Shown: positions 17,254 through 26,600 of the stretch, piece by piece
How the letters are laid out: each line of letters begins with the position of its first letter
Numbering within the stretch: position 1 is the stretch's first letter
Source: an uncultured Owenweeksia sp.
GTDB lineage: Bacteria > Bacteroidota > Bacteroidia > Flavobacteriales > Schleiferiaceae
Direction of reading: 5' to 3'
Assembly: GCA_937146805.1 (NCBI GenBank)
Contig: CAKZRR010000015.1
Location: 1 to 37,119, forward strand
Length of the DNA stretch: 37,119 bases
Made by a program: the position numbers and the translations under genes
The notes under the pieces: model-generated
The model's database searches: none
What the model saw: the letters and a program-made list of their open reading frames with translations, nothing else
Told to the model about the DNA's origin: nothing

Positions 17254-17751
17254 ATGGCAAACATTACATTGGGCGGCACGCCCGCCACTACTGTAGGAGA
17301 CATTGCGCAGATAGGAGACAAATTGAAGGATTTTACCTTGGTGAGTCCCGACATGAGTAGCAAAACATTGGCCGGTTTTACAGGAAAAAAATTGGTTTTC
17401 AATATTTTCCCAAGTGTAGATACAGGCGTTTGTGCCCAATCTATTCGCACTTTTAATAAAGAGGCGGCCAGCATGGAAAACACCGTGGTACTTAACATTA
17501 GTAAGGATTTACCTTTTGCTCAAAAACGTTTTTGTGGAGCCGAAGGCATCGAGAATGTAGAAATGCTAGCCGAATACCGCAACAACAATTTTAGCGAAAG
17601 TTACAAAGTATTAATTAGCAATGGCGCCTTTGAAGGCTTAATGAGCCGTGCGGTAATTACCGCCAACGAAAATGGCGAAGTTTTATACTCTGAGCAAGTG
17701 CCCGAAATTGGACAAGAACCTAATTACCAAGCAGCTTTGGCTAGTTTGTAA
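17254..17751 (+). CDS. tpx: Thiol peroxidase, atypical 2-Cys peroxiredoxin
   Basis: A 165-residue Tpx. The peroxidatic Cys60 is in VDTGVCAQS and the resolving Cys94 is in QKRFCGAEG, the spacing typical of Tpx. The N terminus MANITLGGTPATTVGD is the family start. It reduces alkyl hydroperoxides with electrons from thioredoxin. The gene follows the methyltransferase by 15 nt and is closed by a strong terminator. Confidence 0.96.
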   Translation: MANITLGGTPATTVGDIAQIGDKLKDFTLVSPDMSSKTLAGFTGKKLVFNIFPSVDTGVCAQSIRTFNKEAASMENTVVLNISKDLPFAQKRFCGAEGIENVEMLAEYRNNNFSESYKVLISNGAFEGLMSRAVITANENGEVLYSEQVPEIGQEPNYQAALASL

Positions 17752-17760
17752 AACGAGTTT

Positions 17761-17804
17761 AAAGCGGAAACAGCCTTGTTTTAAAGGCTGTTTCCGCTTT
17801 TTTA
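17761..17804 (+). terminator. Strong intrinsic terminator after tpx
   Basis: A 17-bp perfect stem (17761-17777 with 17784-17800, AAAGCGGAAACAGCC on the left arm) and a 6-nt loop are followed by a T-run. Confidence 0.95.
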
Positions 17805-17902
17805 ATTCAAAATAATTTAGATTTAGCCTTTCAAAAACCTACTCTATAGCACCGTTTTTAAAATCTAAGTTTTTTCAAAACAAACCCAAACCAAACTTTG
17901 GG

Positions 17903-19258
17903 TTGTTTTTAATTATTGCTATTAGCGCAAGTATTACGCTCTACGGAGTAAAATCTGGACATAGCTGGGGAGATGATTTTTCACTCTACGTAAATGAAGC
18001 AAAAGCACTACTAAATGGGAACCTTATGGAGCTTTACGAAGCCAATAAGTATTCCATGCAAAATTCAATTACCGAAGTTGGCCCTTACTTATACCCGCTC
18101 GGTTTCCCAATATTAATTACCCCAATTTATGCTGTTTGGGGGTTAGATTTCATCCTGCTAAAAGTAATTTGTTGTCTTTTTTTTCTAGGTTCTCTTCCGC
18201 TCATTTTCCGGTTTATGAAGCCTCGGCTAGACAATTACTACTACGCCTTGGTTCTTACCGCTCTTTTAGCCTTTAACGGGTATTTCACCAATTTTGGTAA
18301 TAACATTCTTTCTGATTTTCCCTTTTTCTACTTTTTGTTTTTAAGCTTTTATCTCTTTGATAAAAAAGAAAGCTTTTGGAAACAATTATTGCTAGGCGCC
18401 TGTATTTTTTACACCTACCTCATTAGAGATGTGGGTCTATTTTTAATACCCACCTACCTCGCTTTTCAGTTTTCACAAAGAAAAACATCAAACACCAAGT
18501 GGTCTGTTAAGCTGCTTCCTGTTGCTTTATTTTTAGTTCTTTTTAGCATCAGCAAAGCGCTCATTCCTCCTGGTGGCGAAAACCATGTGCACATGATTCT
18601 TTCTGAGTTTTCTTGGGCCTTATTAATCGATAACATCCATTACTACCTCCTGCTATTTTCCAAGTTCTTTTTCTTTGGTCAAGAGTACCTCAGCATAGGT
18701 ATCTTAGTGAGTGTTTTAGTTTTGATGGGTGTTTTAAGCTCCTTTAGTAAAACATGGCCCTTTGCCCTTTTTTTAACCACCAACTTGTTTATGCTCATTA
18801 TTTGGCCTAGCCAGCAAGGCATGCGTTTCATCTTTCCCATCCTACCCTTTTTAACACTGTATTTAATCAAAAGCTTTAAAATAATAGCCGACCAAGTATT
18901 GCTAAGTGCCAAAAACAGGTATCGCATTTTAATGGCATTTTGCCTTCTTTTTGTTTTCAAAACAGTGCTTGACACTTTTAAATATCCCACGGCCCCAAAT
19001 CAGGTATATACCGATGAAATGCAAGAGATATACAACTATGTGGTAAATAATATTCCTGAAACAGAAACCATTGGCGCCACCAAACCCCGTGTTTTAGCGC
19101 TTTTTTCCAATGCCAAATCGGTGGTAATGGATTTAGAACATTTTAATAATGCACCCATTAAATATCTACTAGTAACTAAGGTAGATGCCGCAAATTACCA
19201 TTGGCAGCAATTTGGCGTGAAAAAGGAATTTGCAAATTTTCTTATTCTAGAAAAATAA
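17903..19258 (+). CDS. Polytopic membrane protein resembling GT-C (PMT/ArnT-like) glycosyltransferases
   Basis: At least 451 residues with about ten TM segments. After TM1 comes GHSWGDDFSLYVNEAKALL, where the Asp-Asp pair and following helix resemble the catalytic first loop of lipid-linked-sugar GT-C enzymes. A soluble C-terminal tail (~370-451) follows the last TM. The family assignment is an inference from topology and this motif. No ATG begins the frame: TTG at 17903 starts inside TM1, and the frame stays open back to 17816, encoding a basic stretch (KSKFFQNKPKPNFG) that looks like the natural N terminus. The start is therefore probably upstream and non-ATG. It is convergent with the histidine kinase gene, 12 nt apart. 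Confidence 0.7.
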   Translation: MFLIIAISASITLYGVKSGHSWGDDFSLYVNEAKALLNGNLMELYEANKYSMQNSITEVGPYLYPLGFPILITPIYAVWGLDFILLKVICCLFFLGSLPLIFRFMKPRLDNYYYALVLTALLAFNGYFTNFGNNILSDFPFFYFLFLSFYLFDKKESFWKQLLLGACIFYTYLIRDVGLFLIPTYLAFQFSQRKTSNTKWSVKLLPVALFLVLFSISKALIPPGGENHVHMILSEFSWALLIDNIHYYLLLFSKFFFFGQEYLSIGILVSVLVLMGVLSSFSKTWPFALFLTTNLFMLIIWPSQQGMRFIFPILPFLTLYLIKSFKIIADQVLLSAKNRYRILMAFCLLFVFKTVLDTFKYPTAPNQVYTDEMQEIYNYVVNNIPETETIGATKPRVLALFSNAKSVVMDLEHFNNAPIKYLLVTKVDAANYHWQQFGVKKEFANFLILEK

Positions 19259-19270
19259 CCCGCATTTCTT

Positions 19271-20620
19271 TTAATTGCTCAGCTCTATTCTAAACTCAGA
19301 GCCTAAATCCCTCAACTTTAAGTAGAGACGACCACCATGCGCTTGAATAATTTTGCGTGATAAACTTAAGCCAATGCCACTACCTTTCGTTTTGGTAGTA
19401 AAGAAAGGTAGAAAGATATCTTTTTGTATTTCCTGAGGAACGCCTCCTGCCCAGTCAATCACCGATAAGTACGTATAACCATCGCCCTTAGCTGCTGTTA
19501 TTTTCACCTCTTGGTTATTGCCATTTCCTGCTTCCACGGCATTTTTCACCAGATTTATAAGCACTTGAAACAACAATTGCTTATCCCCCCTAAACCGTAT
19601 ATTTTGAGATGAAATATCCACTTCAAGTTGTGTGCTTTTTTTTACCAACTCAGGCTCCAACAATACCCTTAACTCTTCAAAAAAACTAGTTACCTCTATG
19701 GCCTCCATTTGCAAAATTGGCAAACGAGATAGCAATGAATACCGTTGAACAAAATCGATTAAACCATTACTCCTTTTGTGAATAGTCCCTACCGCCTTCT
19801 GAATATCGGCAAATTGCTCATCACTAAACTGTACAGTCGCTTCATTTTTTGTTTCCCTCTTAAGTTGCCACTGAAGGGTGTCAATCAGCGAGGTGATAGG
19901 ACTTACCGAATTCATAATCTCATGCGTAAGAGTATGCATTAACTTTTCACTCACCTCAGCTTCTTTACGCTCCATATCATGCTGTAAATTACTTAGCAAA
20001 ATCACTTTGTAATTTTCCTCTCCCAACTTTATTCTTTGCTGGCTTAACGACCATCTTTGGCTTTCTCCTTTAACCAACAACTCAATAGTTAAGCGCCCTT
20101 TATCATTCAATTCCTTTAATTTATGAGATAAATAAGGAGCCCTTTGCGCCCAACTTTTATACAAACTTGCTCCTTGCACGTTTAAAAAATGCTGCGCCAC
20201 ATTATTGGGGTTACTTATATTTTGATTTTCATCTAATAAAAAAACACCTACCGGCAAATAACGCAGCACATTTGCAAACAGCTCCTTGCTTTTAATCTTT
20301 ACCTCATTCATCTCGTGCATTTCGGTATTCAGCTTATTTAGGCTTGCTCGTAACTCATCAAACCCTAATCCATTACTGTTATTAGCCAAGCGTGCACTAA
20401 AATCTTTACTACTTACTCCGCCAAAAAAACTAGCTAGCATTAGGTTAGTTTGTTTCATTTTTTGAAGCAGCACCAACAAAACACTCACAATAACTAGAAG
20501 AAGTGCGATACTAGAAAACCACCAACTCCGCACCACTAAGGTGTAGGCCAATAAGGCCATCAGCAACAGCAAGGTCAGCTGCCACCGTAAAAAATTACGT
20601 ACATATTTTTTAGAGGCCAT
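19271..20620 (-). CDS. Sensor histidine kinase, NtrB/NtrY-like
   Basis: A 449-residue kinase. Two adjacent TM segments (~14-30 and ~34-53) with almost no periplasmic loop are followed by a HAMP/PAS-like stretch (~60-215) and then a HisKA domain with the phospho-acceptor His233 in THEIMNSVSP. The HATPase domain has the N box LINLVKNAVEAG (~354-365), DWAGGVP (G1) and GSGIGLSLS (G2). The lack of a large extracytoplasmic domain suggests it senses a membrane or cytoplasmic signal. It overlaps the response regulator gene by 11 bp, so the two form a two-component system transcribed away from the efflux operon at 22147. Confidence 0.92.
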   Translation of the reverse strand: MASKKYVRNFLRWQLTLLLLMALLAYTLVVRSWWFSSIALLLVIVSVLLVLLQKMKQTNLMLASFFGGVSSKDFSARLANNSNGLGFDELRASLNKLNTEMHEMNEVKIKSKELFANVLRYLPVGVFLLDENQNISNPNNVAQHFLNVQGASLYKSWAQRAPYLSHKLKELNDKGRLTIELLVKGESQRWSLSQQRIKLGEENYKVILLSNLQHDMERKEAEVSEKLMHTLTHEIMNSVSPITSLIDTLQWQLKRETKNEATVQFSDEQFADIQKAVGTIHKRSNGLIDFVQRYSLLSRLPILQMEAIEVTSFFEELRVLLEPELVKKSTQLEVDISSQNIRFRGDKQLLFQVLINLVKNAVEAGNGNNQEVKITAAKGDGYTYLSVIDWAGGVPQEIQKDIFLPFFTTKTKGSGIGLSLSRKIIQAHGGRLYLKLRDLGSEFRIELSN

Positions 20621-21962
20621 ACTTCTCCATTTTACGATACAAAGTGTTTCTATTTATTTTTAGTACTTGAGCCGTATGCGAAATATTTCCCTTCATTTTT
20701 TGCAGCACACGAGCAATATGCCTTTTTTCGACCACTTCCAAATCCGCAAGTTCTTTATCATCATGCAACTCAACTATTGGCTCAAGATTTAAATCACTAA
20801 CAGAAATATCGCCTGTATCATGTAAAATAACACAACGTTCCATTAAATGCCTCAGCTCTCTTATATTGCCTGGCCAGCTGTAACCTAGCATGTGTTCCAA
20901 CGCCCTTTCGGCCAATCGAGCGGTCTTGCTATATTTCTGGTTGAAGTACTTCAAAAACTGAAACGCCAAGGCAGGTATATCCTGAGTTCGCTTTCGTAAC
21001 GGGGGAACCTCTAGTTCAATCGTATTAATTCTAAAAAGTAAATCCTGCCTAAAACGCCCTTCTTCAACGGCCTTAGATAAATCCAAATTGGTAGCACATA
21101 GCAACCTACAATCTATTTTTTGTGTTTGGGTAGCACCTAATGGTACAAAACTTTTACTCTGAATTACCGTAAGCAACTTAGCCTGAAGGCCCACAGGAAT
21201 ATTTCCAATTTCATCTAAAAACAAGGTGCCTCCCTGAGCCAATTCAAAACGCCCTATTTTATCTTCTTTCGCATCCGTAAAAGCCCCTTTTTTATAGCCA
21301 AATAATTCAGCCTCAAACAAATTTTCGTTGATTGCGCCCATATCTAAGCTTATAAACGGCTGCTCTGCGCGAGCAGATTGTTCGTGTAAAAAACGTGCCA
21401 TCACCTCTTTACCTGTTCCATTTTCGCCTCTTATTAAAACATGTGCATTAGTAGGCGCCACCTTGTTGGCTACCTCAAGTACCTCTTGCATATTCTGTGA
21501 TTTTGATTGCAACAGAGGCGTATGCGATTGCTTCACCAGTACCTTAGTTACCTTCTGCAAAAGATTCAATTGATGTTTCGATTCTTTTAGTTCCAGCACC
21601 TTAGTAATACTGTGCAACAATTTTTGATTGTTCCAAGGTTTTACAACAAAATCGGCTGCACCTTGTTGCAAAGAGGCCACGGCCAAATCAATACTTCCGT
21701 ACGCAGTTAGTAATATCACCTGGATAGCTGGGTTAATTTCTTTAATCCTATTAAGCCAGTACAAGCCCTCCTTACCATGATTTAGCCCAGGGCTAAAATT
21801 CATATCCAAAAGCACCAAGTCAAATCCATTTTGTGAAATCAAGTCATTAATTTCGGTTGGATTCTGGCTTGTAACTACCTCCGAGAAGTGAATTTTCAAA
21901 TAGAGACTTAAAGAAGTTAACACGTCCTCGTCATCATCAATCAGTAAAATAGAATAGGCCAT
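20610..21962 (-). CDS. NtrC-family sigma-54-dependent response regulator
   Basis: A 450-residue protein. The receiver domain (~1-125) has acidic residues in LLIDDDEDV and phospho-acceptor Asp53 in LLDMNF. The AAA+ domain (~155-385) has Walker A GENGTGKE (179-186) and Walker B GGTLFLDE (244-251). The C-terminal Fis-type helix-turn-helix (~412-450) ends in INRNTLYRKMEKYGL. The sigma-54-contact loop reads GAFTDA (226-231) instead of GAFTGA, a variant I associate with Bacteroidota members. Its probable target is the divergent efflux operon, which has a matching sigma-54 promoter. Confidence 0.94.
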   Translation of the reverse strand: MAYSILLIDDDEDVLTSLSLYLKIHFSEVVTSQNPTEINDLISQNGFDLVLLDMNFSPGLNHGKEGLYWLNRIKEINPAIQVILLTAYGSIDLAVASLQQGAADFVVKPWNNQKLLHSITKVLELKESKHQLNLLQKVTKVLVKQSHTPLLQSKSQNMQEVLEVANKVAPTNAHVLIRGENGTGKEVMARFLHEQSARAEQPFISLDMGAINENLFEAELFGYKKGAFTDAKEDKIGRFELAQGGTLFLDEIGNIPVGLQAKLLTVIQSKSFVPLGATQTQKIDCRLLCATNLDLSKAVEEGRFRQDLLFRINTIELEVPPLRKRTQDIPALAFQFLKYFNQKYSKTARLAERALEHMLGYSWPGNIRELRHLMERCVILHDTGDISVSDLNLEPIVELHDDKELADLEVVEKRHIARVLQKMKGNISHTAQVLKINRNTLYRKMEKYGL

Positions 21963-22024
21963 TTACCACTCATCTTTTGTTTACACAGTGAAATTATTAA
22001 AGTGTACGATTGCGCACAAGCAGC

Positions 22025-22041
22025 TGTTCGAAAATGGAACA
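22025..22041. promoter_or_regulatory. Candidate upstream activator site (TGTTC-N7-GAACA palindrome)
   Basis: TGTTC (22025-22029) and GAACA (22037-22041) are a perfect inverted repeat with a 7-bp spacer. The palindrome centre is about 100 bp upstream of the predicted sigma-54 start site, the usual position for an NtrC-type enhancer. Binding by the adjacent regulator is an inference. Confidence 0.5.
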
Positions 22042-22106
22042 CAATTTTACGAGTAGCAATGGCACTTCAAACACAAGACCCTGACTAACAGACACTATTG
22101 ACATTG

Positions 22107-22122
22107 TGGAACAGCAGTTGCC
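22107..22122 (+). promoter_or_regulatory. Sigma-54 (-24/-12) promoter of the efflux operon
   Basis: TGGAAC-N5-TTGC (22107-22121) matches the -24/-12 consensus TGGCAC-N5-TTGC with one change, with the invariant GG and GC exactly 10 bp apart. Transcription would start near 22133, some 14 nt before the ATG at 22147. Confidence 0.8.
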
Positions 22123-22146
22123 TGATGCATTATACTAGCAATAACT

Positions 22147-23394
22147 ATGGATCGTAAAATTGAAACCTCTAAAAAGAAGAAATGGCGTAAACCCGCCTTT
22201 ATGGTTGTATTGAGCGGTGTTTTTTTAAGTCTAATTTTTAGGGTAACCAACGAGGGTAATCAACTAAATGTAGAGCGAGAAAGGGTGCGCATCGGGGAAG
22301 TTACCCAAAGTACATTTGAAGATGTTATCGCAATTCAGGGAAGGGTAGAGCCTTTAAAATCTTTTTTCTTAGATGCTGTAGAAGGCGGAAGTGTGCAAGA
22401 AGTTTTTGTGGAAGCGGGTATTATGGTAAAAAAAGGAGATGCCTTGATACGCCTCTCTAACACCAACTTAATGTTGGATTTTATGAACCGTGAAACACAA
22501 ATTGTAGAGCAGATTAATAATTTGCGCAACACGCGCATGCAGATGGATTTGAACGAACGCAATATTCAGGAAAAGGTACTAGACATTGCCTTTGAAAAGC
22601 AAAATGTGGCGCGCCAATATGAGATTGATACCAGCTTGTATGCCTCTAATGTAATAGCGCGAAAAACATATCAGGACAGCGAAACTCGATATGTACACCT
22701 CAACAAAAAACAGCATTTACTAGAAAGTTCGTATCAAAAAAACAAAGTAAATAACACCTTGCAAAGGCGAAGAATAGATCAATCCATTGATATGATGGAG
22801 CGCAACCTAAAGGCGATACGTAGCAACCTGGAAAACCTTACCGTAAAAGCTCCGATAACGGGCCAGCTTACAGCCCTAGATGCAGAAATTGGAGAGAGTA
22901 AAACAAAAGGTGAAAACCTAGGGCGCATTGATGTTTTAGATGGTTTTTTAATAAGAGCTCAAATTGACGAACACTATTTATCGCGCGTAAGCGAAGGGCA
23001 AACCGCCAATTTTAAAAATGGTAATCAAACCTTCGCACTGCAAGTAGCAAAGGTATTTCCTGAAGTAAGCAACAACCAGTTTCAGGTAGAGTTCAAATTT
23101 TTAGATTCGATACCCACTCAAATACGAAGAGGCCAAACCTTGCCACTAAAGCTGGCTTTAAGCAACTCGGTAAATGCAGTACTAGTGCCTAGAGGCGCTT
23201 TTTACAGTAGCACCGGAGGAAAATGGGTATTTGTAGTAAGCGAAGATGGATCTGAGGCTATTAGAAGAGATGTTAAAATGGGCAGGCAAAACCCCACCTT
23301 TATTGAAGTACTGAAAGGCTTGGCGCCAGGCGAAAAAATACTAACCAATAGCTACGATAGCTATGGCGACTTTAACACCCTACGTTTAAAATAA
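22147..23394 (+). CDS. HlyD/MacA-like periplasmic adaptor of an ABC efflux system
   Basis: A 415-residue membrane-fusion protein. One N-terminal TM (~18-35) anchors it. The first half of the lipoyl/barrel-sandwich motif follows (GRVEPLKSFFLDAVEGGSVQ, then VKKGDALIRLSN). A long coiled-coil hairpin spans ~115-235, the lipoyl return is LTVKAPITGQLTALDAEIGE, and beta-barrel and membrane-proximal domains complete the chain (VPRGAFYSSTGGKWVFVV). It should link the inner-membrane permease to an outer-membrane channel; no TolC-like gene is in the window. It is the first gene of the operon downstream of the sigma-54 promoter. Confidence 0.92.
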   Translation: MDRKIETSKKKKWRKPAFMVVLSGVFLSLIFRVTNEGNQLNVERERVRIGEVTQSTFEDVIAIQGRVEPLKSFFLDAVEGGSVQEVFVEAGIMVKKGDALIRLSNTNLMLDFMNRETQIVEQINNLRNTRMQMDLNERNIQEKVLDIAFEKQNVARQYEIDTSLYASNVIARKTYQDSETRYVHLNKKQHLLESSYQKNKVNNTLQRRRIDQSIDMMERNLKAIRSNLENLTVKAPITGQLTALDAEIGESKTKGENLGRIDVLDGFLIRAQIDEHYLSRVSEGQTANFKNGNQTFALQVAKVFPEVSNNQFQVEFKFLDSIPTQIRRGQTLPLKLALSNSVNAVLVPRGAFYSSTGGKWVFVVSEDGSEAIRRDVKMGRQNPTFIEVLKGLAPGEKILTNSYDSYGDFNTLRLK

Positions 23395-23428
23395 ACTATC
23401 CAAACATTATTCAAAAACAGGACATAAA

Positions 23429-24133
23429 ATGAAAACTGAACTAATAAAAACCAATGGGCTTGAAATGGCCTACCGTACCGAAGAAATTGAAACGTTGGCT
23501 TTAAATGATGTCAACTTAGTAATTAACCAAGGTGAGTTTGTTTCTATTATGGGGCCCTCGGGTTGCGGAAAATCTACTTTGCTTAATGTGCTGGGTATGC
23601 TTGACAGTTGCAGCGGAGGCCACTATCATTTTGATGGTGAAGCCATTTCCGCTATGAGCGAACGCCAGCGGGCAGATATCCGCAAAAGCAACATTGGTTT
23701 TGTTTTTCAAAGTTTTAACCTAATTGATGAGCTCAGTGTTTTTGAAAACGTTGAATTACCTCTGGTGTATCTCAATAAATCGGCCACCGAACGCAAAAAA
23801 AAGGTAAACGAGTTACTAGAGCGTATGGGACTAGCGCATAGGTCTGGTCACTTTCCACAACAACTATCGGGAGGGCAACAACAGCGCGTAGCCGTAGCAA
23901 GAGCATTGGTGGCCGAACCTAAAATAATTTTTGCAGATGAACCTACCGGAAATTTGGACAGTGTACACGGGGATGAAGTGATGAATTTATTAACCGACTT
24001 GCATCAAAATGGCACTACGGTGGTGATGGTAACACACTCGGCTCATGATGCCTCTTTTTCGGAAAGGACACTCAATCTTTTTGACGGAAAACTGATTTCG
24101 GAAACCCAAAACAAATTCCGCGAAAGCGTATAA
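23429..24133 (+). CDS. ABC transporter ATPase (MacB/LolD type)
   Basis: A 234-residue nucleotide-binding subunit. Walker A is GPSGCGKST (42-50), the Q loop is VFQSFNL, the signature is LSGGQQQR (146-153), Walker B is IIFADEPTGNLD (166-177) and the switch His is in VTHSAHD. The ADEPTGNLD form marks the LolD/MacB/FtsE subfamily, which powers mechanotransmission rather than substrate passage through the membrane. It lies 34 nt after the adaptor gene and 12 nt before the permease gene. Confidence 0.95.
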   Translation: MKTELIKTNGLEMAYRTEEIETLALNDVNLVINQGEFVSIMGPSGCGKSTLLNVLGMLDSCSGGHYHFDGEAISAMSERQRADIRKSNIGFVFQSFNLIDELSVFENVELPLVYLNKSATERKKKVNELLERMGLAHRSGHFPQQLSGGQQQRVAVARALVAEPKIIFADEPTGNLDSVHGDEVMNLLTDLHQNGTTVVMVTHSAHDASFSERTLNLFDGKLISETQNKFRESV

Positions 24134-24145
24134 AACCTAGCCGAG

Positions 24146-26560
24146 ATGATTAAGAATTATTTGAAAATTAGCTGGCGCCATTTGCGCAGCAGCAAGTCGT
24201 ATAGCCTGGTAAGCATTGCTGGATTGGCCATTGGTATTTGTTGTGCGCTGTTTATAGCCCTGTATGTTTTTGATGAGCTGAGTTACGATCAATTTCATGA
24301 TAAAAAGGATCGTATTTACAGGATGACGGAGATGATTGACCACAATGGAGAAATTCATGCGGCCTTAACCAGCGTACCTGTTGGGCCTACTTATGCGGCC
24401 GAATATCCCGAAATTGAAAACTACGTTCGTTTTATGTGGATGGGCGGACCTTTAACAGTAAAGGTTGGTGAAAAAGTATACCGCGAAAACAACCTATGGT
24501 ACAGCGATAGTACCTTGTTTGATGTAATGAGTTTTAAACTATTACATGGCGACAGCAAAGAGGCTTTAAAAGCACCCCATTCGGTGGTAATTACAGAAGA
24601 GTTGGCCGCTAAGTTTTTTGAAGCTCCCGAAAAGGCTCTTGGACAAAGCATACGCTTAGGCACTTTAGACTTTAATGTAACAGGTGTAATTGAAAATAGC
24701 CCTAGTAACTCCGATATTGTGTACAGTGCTTTTGTATCTATAACTAGCGTTCCGGAGCAGCAAATGCAAGCTTTAACACAAGATTGGTTTAGACTTACCT
24801 GTTACACATTTTTACTGTTTGATAACCCTGTTGCCGAAGGTTCTTTTAGGACCAAAATGGATGAATTTTCTAAACGGCATGTTGATCCATTTGTGGAAAC
24901 CTTTGGTGGTAATAGCTCGGCACGTTTTGACCTGCAACCACTTAACAAACTGCACTTTGACAACAGCCGCGAGTACGATACTGCTAAGGGAAACCCGAGC
25001 TATATTTCCATTTTTATCATTTTGGCGCTTTTCATCTTAACCATTGCCTGTATTAACTATGTAAACCTGTCTCTATCACAAAGTATAAAACGAGCTAAAG
25101 AGGTAGGGGTACGAAAAACACTGGGCGCTCGGCCACATCAAATACGCTTTCAGTTTTTAGGCGAATCCATTCTTATCAGTCTTATTGCCTTGTTTTTGGG
25201 TATCGCTTTGGTAGAAGTTTTGTTGACACCTTTTAATAGTATTACCTCCAAAAGTTTTGAATTATTGGATGTTTTTGACCTAAAAATGATGGGTACGATG
25301 CTAGGAATTATTTTACTGGTAGGAATTCTATCCGGTATTTATCCTGCCATAGTACTCTCTAGTTTTGATGCCTCTAATATTTTGCGTGGCAGCCTACCCA
25401 AGCTAGGCAAATTTGGCAACCTACGTAGAGTGCTTATGCTGGTTCAATTTGCCTTTTCTCTTTTTATGATTATTGGTACCATTTCCATTTTTAGTCAGAT
25501 GAAATACCTACAAGAAAAAGAACTTGGTTTTGATAAAGATCAACTGGTAATTATTACCATACCTCAGGATACAGCGGTATATAACAAGCTGAGTTACTTA
25601 AAAGATGTGTACTTAAACAACCCCAATGTAAAAGGAATTACCGGCAGTAGTGGTATACCTGGTGGTAGAACTGGCGAGATTATGTTTAGAGTTGAACAAG
25701 ATGTGGAGATGGTGGAAAAGAACATCAAGTTTATGCGCATGGATGAAGATTTTTTGGGCATTATGGGTATTGATTTACTAAAAGGACGAAACTTTTCTAA
25801 AGACATACAAACCGATCAACGAGAAGGTTTTATTGTAAATGAAACGGCTTTAAAACAATTTGGTTGGATGGAAGAGCCCCTCGGCAAAAGAGTACAATGG
25901 GGGTTGCAACCCAACGGAGGAGCCGCCTTTGATGGAAAGGTAGTTGGTGTAGTGGAGGATTTTCATTTCGCTTCCTTACACAACCCATTAGAACCATTGG
26001 TAATTGGTTACAGCCCTAATAATTCCCTTTTGTTTTCCGTAAAACTAGCTGGTGGCAACATCCAATCTAGCTTGGATTTTTTAGAAGACGAGTGGAGCAA
26101 ATTTGCTGGGAACAACCCTTTTGAATACCAATTTTTAGATGATAGAATAGAAACCCAATATGCACAGGAAAATACCCTACTTACTGTTTTTGGGTATTTT
26201 TCTGTGCTTTCCATTTTTATAGCTGCCCTAGGCCTTTTTGCGCTAACTAGCTTTACTGTAGAACAGCGCATGAAAGAGTTTAGCGTGCGCAAGGTGCTGG
26301 GTGCCAAGGTTTCGGACTTAGGCAAACTACTTGGTAAAGAGTTTGTGGTTTTACTATTAATTGCTGTGGTGCTTATTGCGCCACTGGCCTATTATGCCAT
26401 TAACATTTGGTTAGCCAATTTTAGCTACCGCATCAGTATTCCTTGGTTTAGCTTTTTAGCAGCAGCCTTGCTCAGCTTACTAATTACTACCCTAACTATT
26501 AGCTATCATATTTGGCAACTAAGCAAGGCCAACCCAGCACGCACCTTGCGTATGGAATGA
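24146..26560 (+). CDS. FtsX/MacB-family ABC transporter permease
   Basis: An 804-residue permease. TM1 (~19-41) is followed by a large periplasmic MacB_PCD domain (~45-280), then three TMs (~285-410), a second TM/periplasmic unit (~425-680) and three final TMs (~683-795). The sequences IKRAKEVGVRKTLGAR and EQRMKEFSVRKVLGAK mark two copies of the FtsX coupling-helix region. This duplicated 8-TM architecture is usual for Bacteroidota ABC permeases. The substrate is unknown. Together with the adaptor and ATPase it forms a MacAB-like pump under sigma-54 control. Confidence 0.93.
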   Translation: MIKNYLKISWRHLRSSKSYSLVSIAGLAIGICCALFIALYVFDELSYDQFHDKKDRIYRMTEMIDHNGEIHAALTSVPVGPTYAAEYPEIENYVRFMWMGGPLTVKVGEKVYRENNLWYSDSTLFDVMSFKLLHGDSKEALKAPHSVVITEELAAKFFEAPEKALGQSIRLGTLDFNVTGVIENSPSNSDIVYSAFVSITSVPEQQMQALTQDWFRLTCYTFLLFDNPVAEGSFRTKMDEFSKRHVDPFVETFGGNSSARFDLQPLNKLHFDNSREYDTAKGNPSYISIFIILALFILTIACINYVNLSLSQSIKRAKEVGVRKTLGARPHQIRFQFLGESILISLIALFLGIALVEVLLTPFNSITSKSFELLDVFDLKMMGTMLGIILLVGILSGIYPAIVLSSFDASNILRGSLPKLGKFGNLRRVLMLVQFAFSLFMIIGTISIFSQMKYLQEKELGFDKDQLVIITIPQDTAVYNKLSYLKDVYLNNPNVKGITGSSGIPGGRTGEIMFRVEQDVEMVEKNIKFMRMDEDFLGIMGIDLLKGRNFSKDIQTDQREGFIVNETALKQFGWMEEPLGKRVQWGLQPNGGAAFDGKVVGVVEDFHFASLHNPLEPLVIGYSPNNSLLFSVKLAGGNIQSSLDFLEDEWSKFAGNNPFEYQFLDDRIETQYAQENTLLTVFGYFSVLSIFIAALGLFALTSFTVEQRMKEFSVRKVLGAKVSDLGKLLGKEFVVLLLIAVVLIAPLAYYAINIWLANFSYRISIPWFSFLAAALLSLLITTLTISYHIWQLSKANPARTLRME

Positions 26561-26600
26561 TTGGGAATTTAAGACAGCTAGTAGAGGAGGTTCGGGATGG

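Noticed and set aside
22050-22075. A second sigma-54-like site (TGGCAC at 22060)
   Set aside because: The GC dinucleotide is missing at the required 10-bp spacing from GG.
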